This document shows positions 22,520-24,104 of a stretch of 24,104 nucleotides of DNA, piece by piece. The stretch's first letter is position 1. Every line of letters starts with the position of its first letter. The DNA lies in assembly GCA_900539855.1 (NCBI GenBank), contig UQDO01000038.1, positions 1 through 24,104 of the forward strand. Reading direction: 5' to 3'. The notes beneath the pieces were generated by a model. It searched no databases, had not been told where the DNA came from, and saw nothing but the letters and a program-made list of their open reading frames with translations. The DNA is from an uncultured Oscillospiraceae bacterium (GTDB lineage: Bacteria > Bacillota > Clostridia > Oscillospirales > Acutalibacteraceae). The position numbers and the translations under genes were made by a program.

Positions 22520-23380
22520 ATGAAATACGAGAACCTGAGATTTCCGGGCGGACTGCAGAAGGCAGTGACCTTCAGTTATGACGACGGATGCCGCCATGAC
22601 GTCCGTCTTTCAGAGACGGTCAGCAGCTACGGTATAAAATGCACCTTCAATATTTCAAGCGCGTTTATAAAGGAAACCGAGGGTGAGTGGTATCTTTCCG
22701 AAAAGCAGATAAGAGAAAACATTCTTGACAAAGGGCATGAGATTGCCGTTCACGGGCATCGTCACCGCGCTCCGGGAGTTCAACGCCCGATAGAGGGTAT
22801 AAAGGATGTTCTTGAGTGCCGGCTTGAGCTTGAAAAGCGGTTCGGCGTCATAGTACGCGGCATGGCTTACCCCGACACCGGCATAACCGTGATATCAGGC
22901 GGACAGTCATACGACGAAATAAGGCGTTATCTTACCGATCTTGACATTGTATATGCAAGGTCATTAGGCGGCGACAACGACAAATTCCTGCTGCCCGGCG
23001 ACTGGCTGAACTGGATACCCACCGCGCATCACGCCAATCCGGATTTGTTCAGATATATTGATAAGTTCAACGCCGTTGATGAAAGCGGATATGACTCAAA
23101 GCAGTCTCCGGCGCTGTTTTATCTGTGGGGTCACAGCTTTGAGTTTGACCGCAGCGGCAACTGGGAGCTGCTTGATAAAATATGCAAAAAGCTGTCCGGC
23201 AGATCCGACGTGTGGTATGCGACAAACATGGAAATATACGATTATGTGACCGCTTACCGCAGTCTTGTCCACAGTGCCGACGGCAGTGTTGTTTATAACC
23301 CAACCTTAAAGGACATATGGTTCAAAATCGACAAAGGCGAGACCCGTCATATTGCCCCCGGCGAGACCTTGAAGCTGTAA
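22520..23380 (+). CDS. Polysaccharide deacetylase-like (NodB/CE4) protein, no signal peptide
   Basis: The 286-residue protein from 22520 (GGAG nine bases upstream) starts downstream of a consensus promoter. NodB motifs are visible: TFSYDDG (17-23, catalytic D21 and metal D22), HGHRH (H78 and H82 as metal ligands), AYPDTG (116-121) and LWGHSFEF (202-209). CE4 enzymes remove acetyl groups from N-acetylglucosamine-type sugars with a divalent metal. No signal peptide or membrane span is present, so it acts in the cytoplasm, perhaps on an oligosaccharide or sugar intermediate. The longer open frame back to 22274 crosses decayed DNA and is not used. It is a single-gene unit. Confidence 0.85.
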   Translation: MKYENLRFPGGLQKAVTFSYDDGCRHDVRLSETVSSYGIKCTFNISSAFIKETEGEWYLSEKQIRENILDKGHEIAVHGHRHRAPGVQRPIEGIKDVLECRLELEKRFGVIVRGMAYPDTGITVISGGQSYDEIRRYLTDLDIVYARSLGGDNDKFLLPGDWLNWIPTAHHANPDLFRYIDKFNAVDESGYDSKQSPALFYLWGHSFEFDRSGNWELLDKICKKLSGRSDVWYATNMEIYDYVTAYRSLVHSADGSVVYNPTLKDIWFKIDKGETRHIAPGETLKL

Positions 23381-23706
23381 CAAAAAATTATACGCGGCAC
23401 CGATCGGATCGGTGCCGCGTACCGCATTACGGCTGACTGTGACACAAAGCAGACAACGCCTGAGCCCGGTTTTCGGCGGCAGAGCCGTGACCCTGCCGTT
23501 TTTATTTTTCACAGAGATGGATTTTCGGTTTTTACACCGCTAAGCTAAAATTCGTCAAAATAATGACATATAAAGGCGGTGGGGACTCATTCTTACCGGA
23601 TGCTTGCCGCAGCGATTTTTTCTTTATGTGCAAACAAAAAACGGGCATAGTTTCCCTGCTGGTAAGACAGTAAAACTCAAATTTCTTGGAACAGGCATGA
23701 TCTCGG
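23381..23706. other. Intergenic region before the recombinase gene
   Basis: No gene is seen. It holds an inverted repeat at 23392-23420 and a possible degenerate MITE end (ACCGCTAAGCTAAAATT, 23536-23552). The serine-recombinase element must end somewhere in this stretch, but only one junction is in the window and no attachment repeat can be named. Confidence 0.4.
23392..23420. repeat. 29-nt near-perfect palindrome after the deacetylase gene
   Basis: ACGCGGCACCGATC (23392-23405) and its exact complement (23407-23420) are separated by one base. It lies 12 bp after the stop codon. No T-run follows, so it may be a message-stabilising hairpin or a weak terminator. Confidence 0.7.
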
Positions 23707-23719
23707 TCATGCCTGTTCC
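23688..23719 (-). terminator. Hairpin overlapping the recombinase stop codon
   Basis: GGAACAGGCATGA (23688-23700) pairs with 23707-23719 around a 6-nt loop, and the stop codon lies within the stem. The following minus-strand sequence is only moderately T-rich. Probably the recombinase gene terminator. Confidence 0.6.
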
Positions 23720-24104
23720 GCTTTTAGCAGCTCATCCACGGGAATGTAGCCCACAATGTCGTACTCAATATGTACCTTCTGTCTACGCTTGCCGCTGGAT
23801 TTGTCCGGGGCATCTACATAGACCGCCTTGACAAGCTCTCTGAGGGCATAGGGCGTCAGTTCCGTGAGGGTACTGTTCCTCTTTACCCGCTGAACAAACT
23901 GCCCTATATTCTCTGCCTGTTGTTCATGTTCATGGATTTGCTGTTGCAGACCTTTGACCTCGGCTTTGAGGTCTTTCTGTTCCTCGGTGTAGTTTTTGCT
24001 CATCATGGCGAATCGTTCATCATCCAGCCGACCGGCAACATTGTCCTCGTAAATGCGGATGAAAAGACGGTCAAGCTCTCCGATTCGCTTCTCAGCCTGT
24101 GCCA
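23707..24104 (-). CDS. Large serine recombinase (TnpX/TndX-like), C-terminal part
   Basis: The frame is open to the right edge of the window: AEKRIGELDRLFIRIYEDNV then AGRLDDERFAMMSKNYTEEQ. A coiled-coil stretch (LKAEVKGLQQQIHEHEQQ) follows, and a C-terminal domain with LTELTPYALRELVKAVYVDA and HIEYDIVGYIP. This is the DUF4368-type end of large serine recombinases that move Tn4451-like and Tn1549-like elements. The N-terminal catalytic domain with the serine lies outside. It marks the end of another mobile element on this side. Confidence 0.88.
   Translation of the reverse strand, partial: AQAEKRIGELDRLFIRIYEDNVAGRLDDERFAMMSKNYTEEQKDLKAEVKGLQQQIHEHEQQAENIGQFVQRVKRNSTLTELTPYALRELVKAVYVDAPDKSSGKRRQKVHIEYDIVGYIPVDELLKAEQA

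Overview
The window looks like chromosomal DNA of a low-to-medium GC gut Clostridia (Bacillota). A member of the Oscillospirales/Ruminococcaceae group is my best guess, from the protein styles, the strong GGAGG ribosome sites, the Tn916-type integrase and the intergenic repeats. The taxon cannot be fixed from the sequence alone. Both edges carry pieces of other mobile elements: a ParA fragment on the left and the C-terminus of a large serine recombinase on the right.

Layout: (1) 1-540: a ParA ATPase fragment is joined out of frame to the truncated N-terminus of a membrane sensor, followed by a strong bidirectional terminator. (2) About 600-6723: a 6.1 kb island inserted by a tyrosine integrase at the 3' end of lysS. 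A 22-nt lysS-tail sequence flanks it as a direct repeat (20/22 identical, exactly 6100 bp apart). At the lysS end are int, xis, putative arm sites and a replacement terminator for lysS. The cargo is a HxlR regulator diverging from a four-gene operon: a double SnoaL/NTF2-like protein, an FMN-binding-like protein fused to a two-cluster ferredoxin, a zinc-type macrodomain ADP-ribose hydrolase, and a class M (SirTM-type) ADP-ribosylating sirtuin. (3) 6698-8778: greA-lysS operon. (4) 8820-9074: a 49-residue membrane protein. (5) 9088-12026: an ABC uptake system (lipoprotein, permease, ATPase) of the TrpXYZ-like/COG2984-COG4120-COG1101 group. (6) 12389-14664: nadB-nadC, without nadA. (7) 14671-15734: small proteins of unknown function. 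(8) 15763-16026: a composite, MITE-like intergenic repeat. (9) 16035-21451: a TetR regulator, a HdeD/DUF308 membrane protein, an MMPL/RND exporter and its LxxG-repeat partner, with a palindromic operator candidate. (10) 21497-22520: a membrane protein of unknown function, then decayed coding fragments split by a second MITE-like repeat. (11) 22520-23380: a NodB-type deacetylase. (12) 23707-24104: the serine recombinase end.

The most interesting system is the island. It pairs a predicted protein ADP-ribosyltransferase (the sirtuin) with a predicted eraser (the macrodomain), translationally coupled by a 50-bp gene overlap. A redox-looking flavin/iron-sulphur protein and a regulator with an N-terminal cysteine accompany them. 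The GcvH-like lipoyl carrier and lipoate ligase that accompany SirTM in pathogens are absent, so the target of modification is open.
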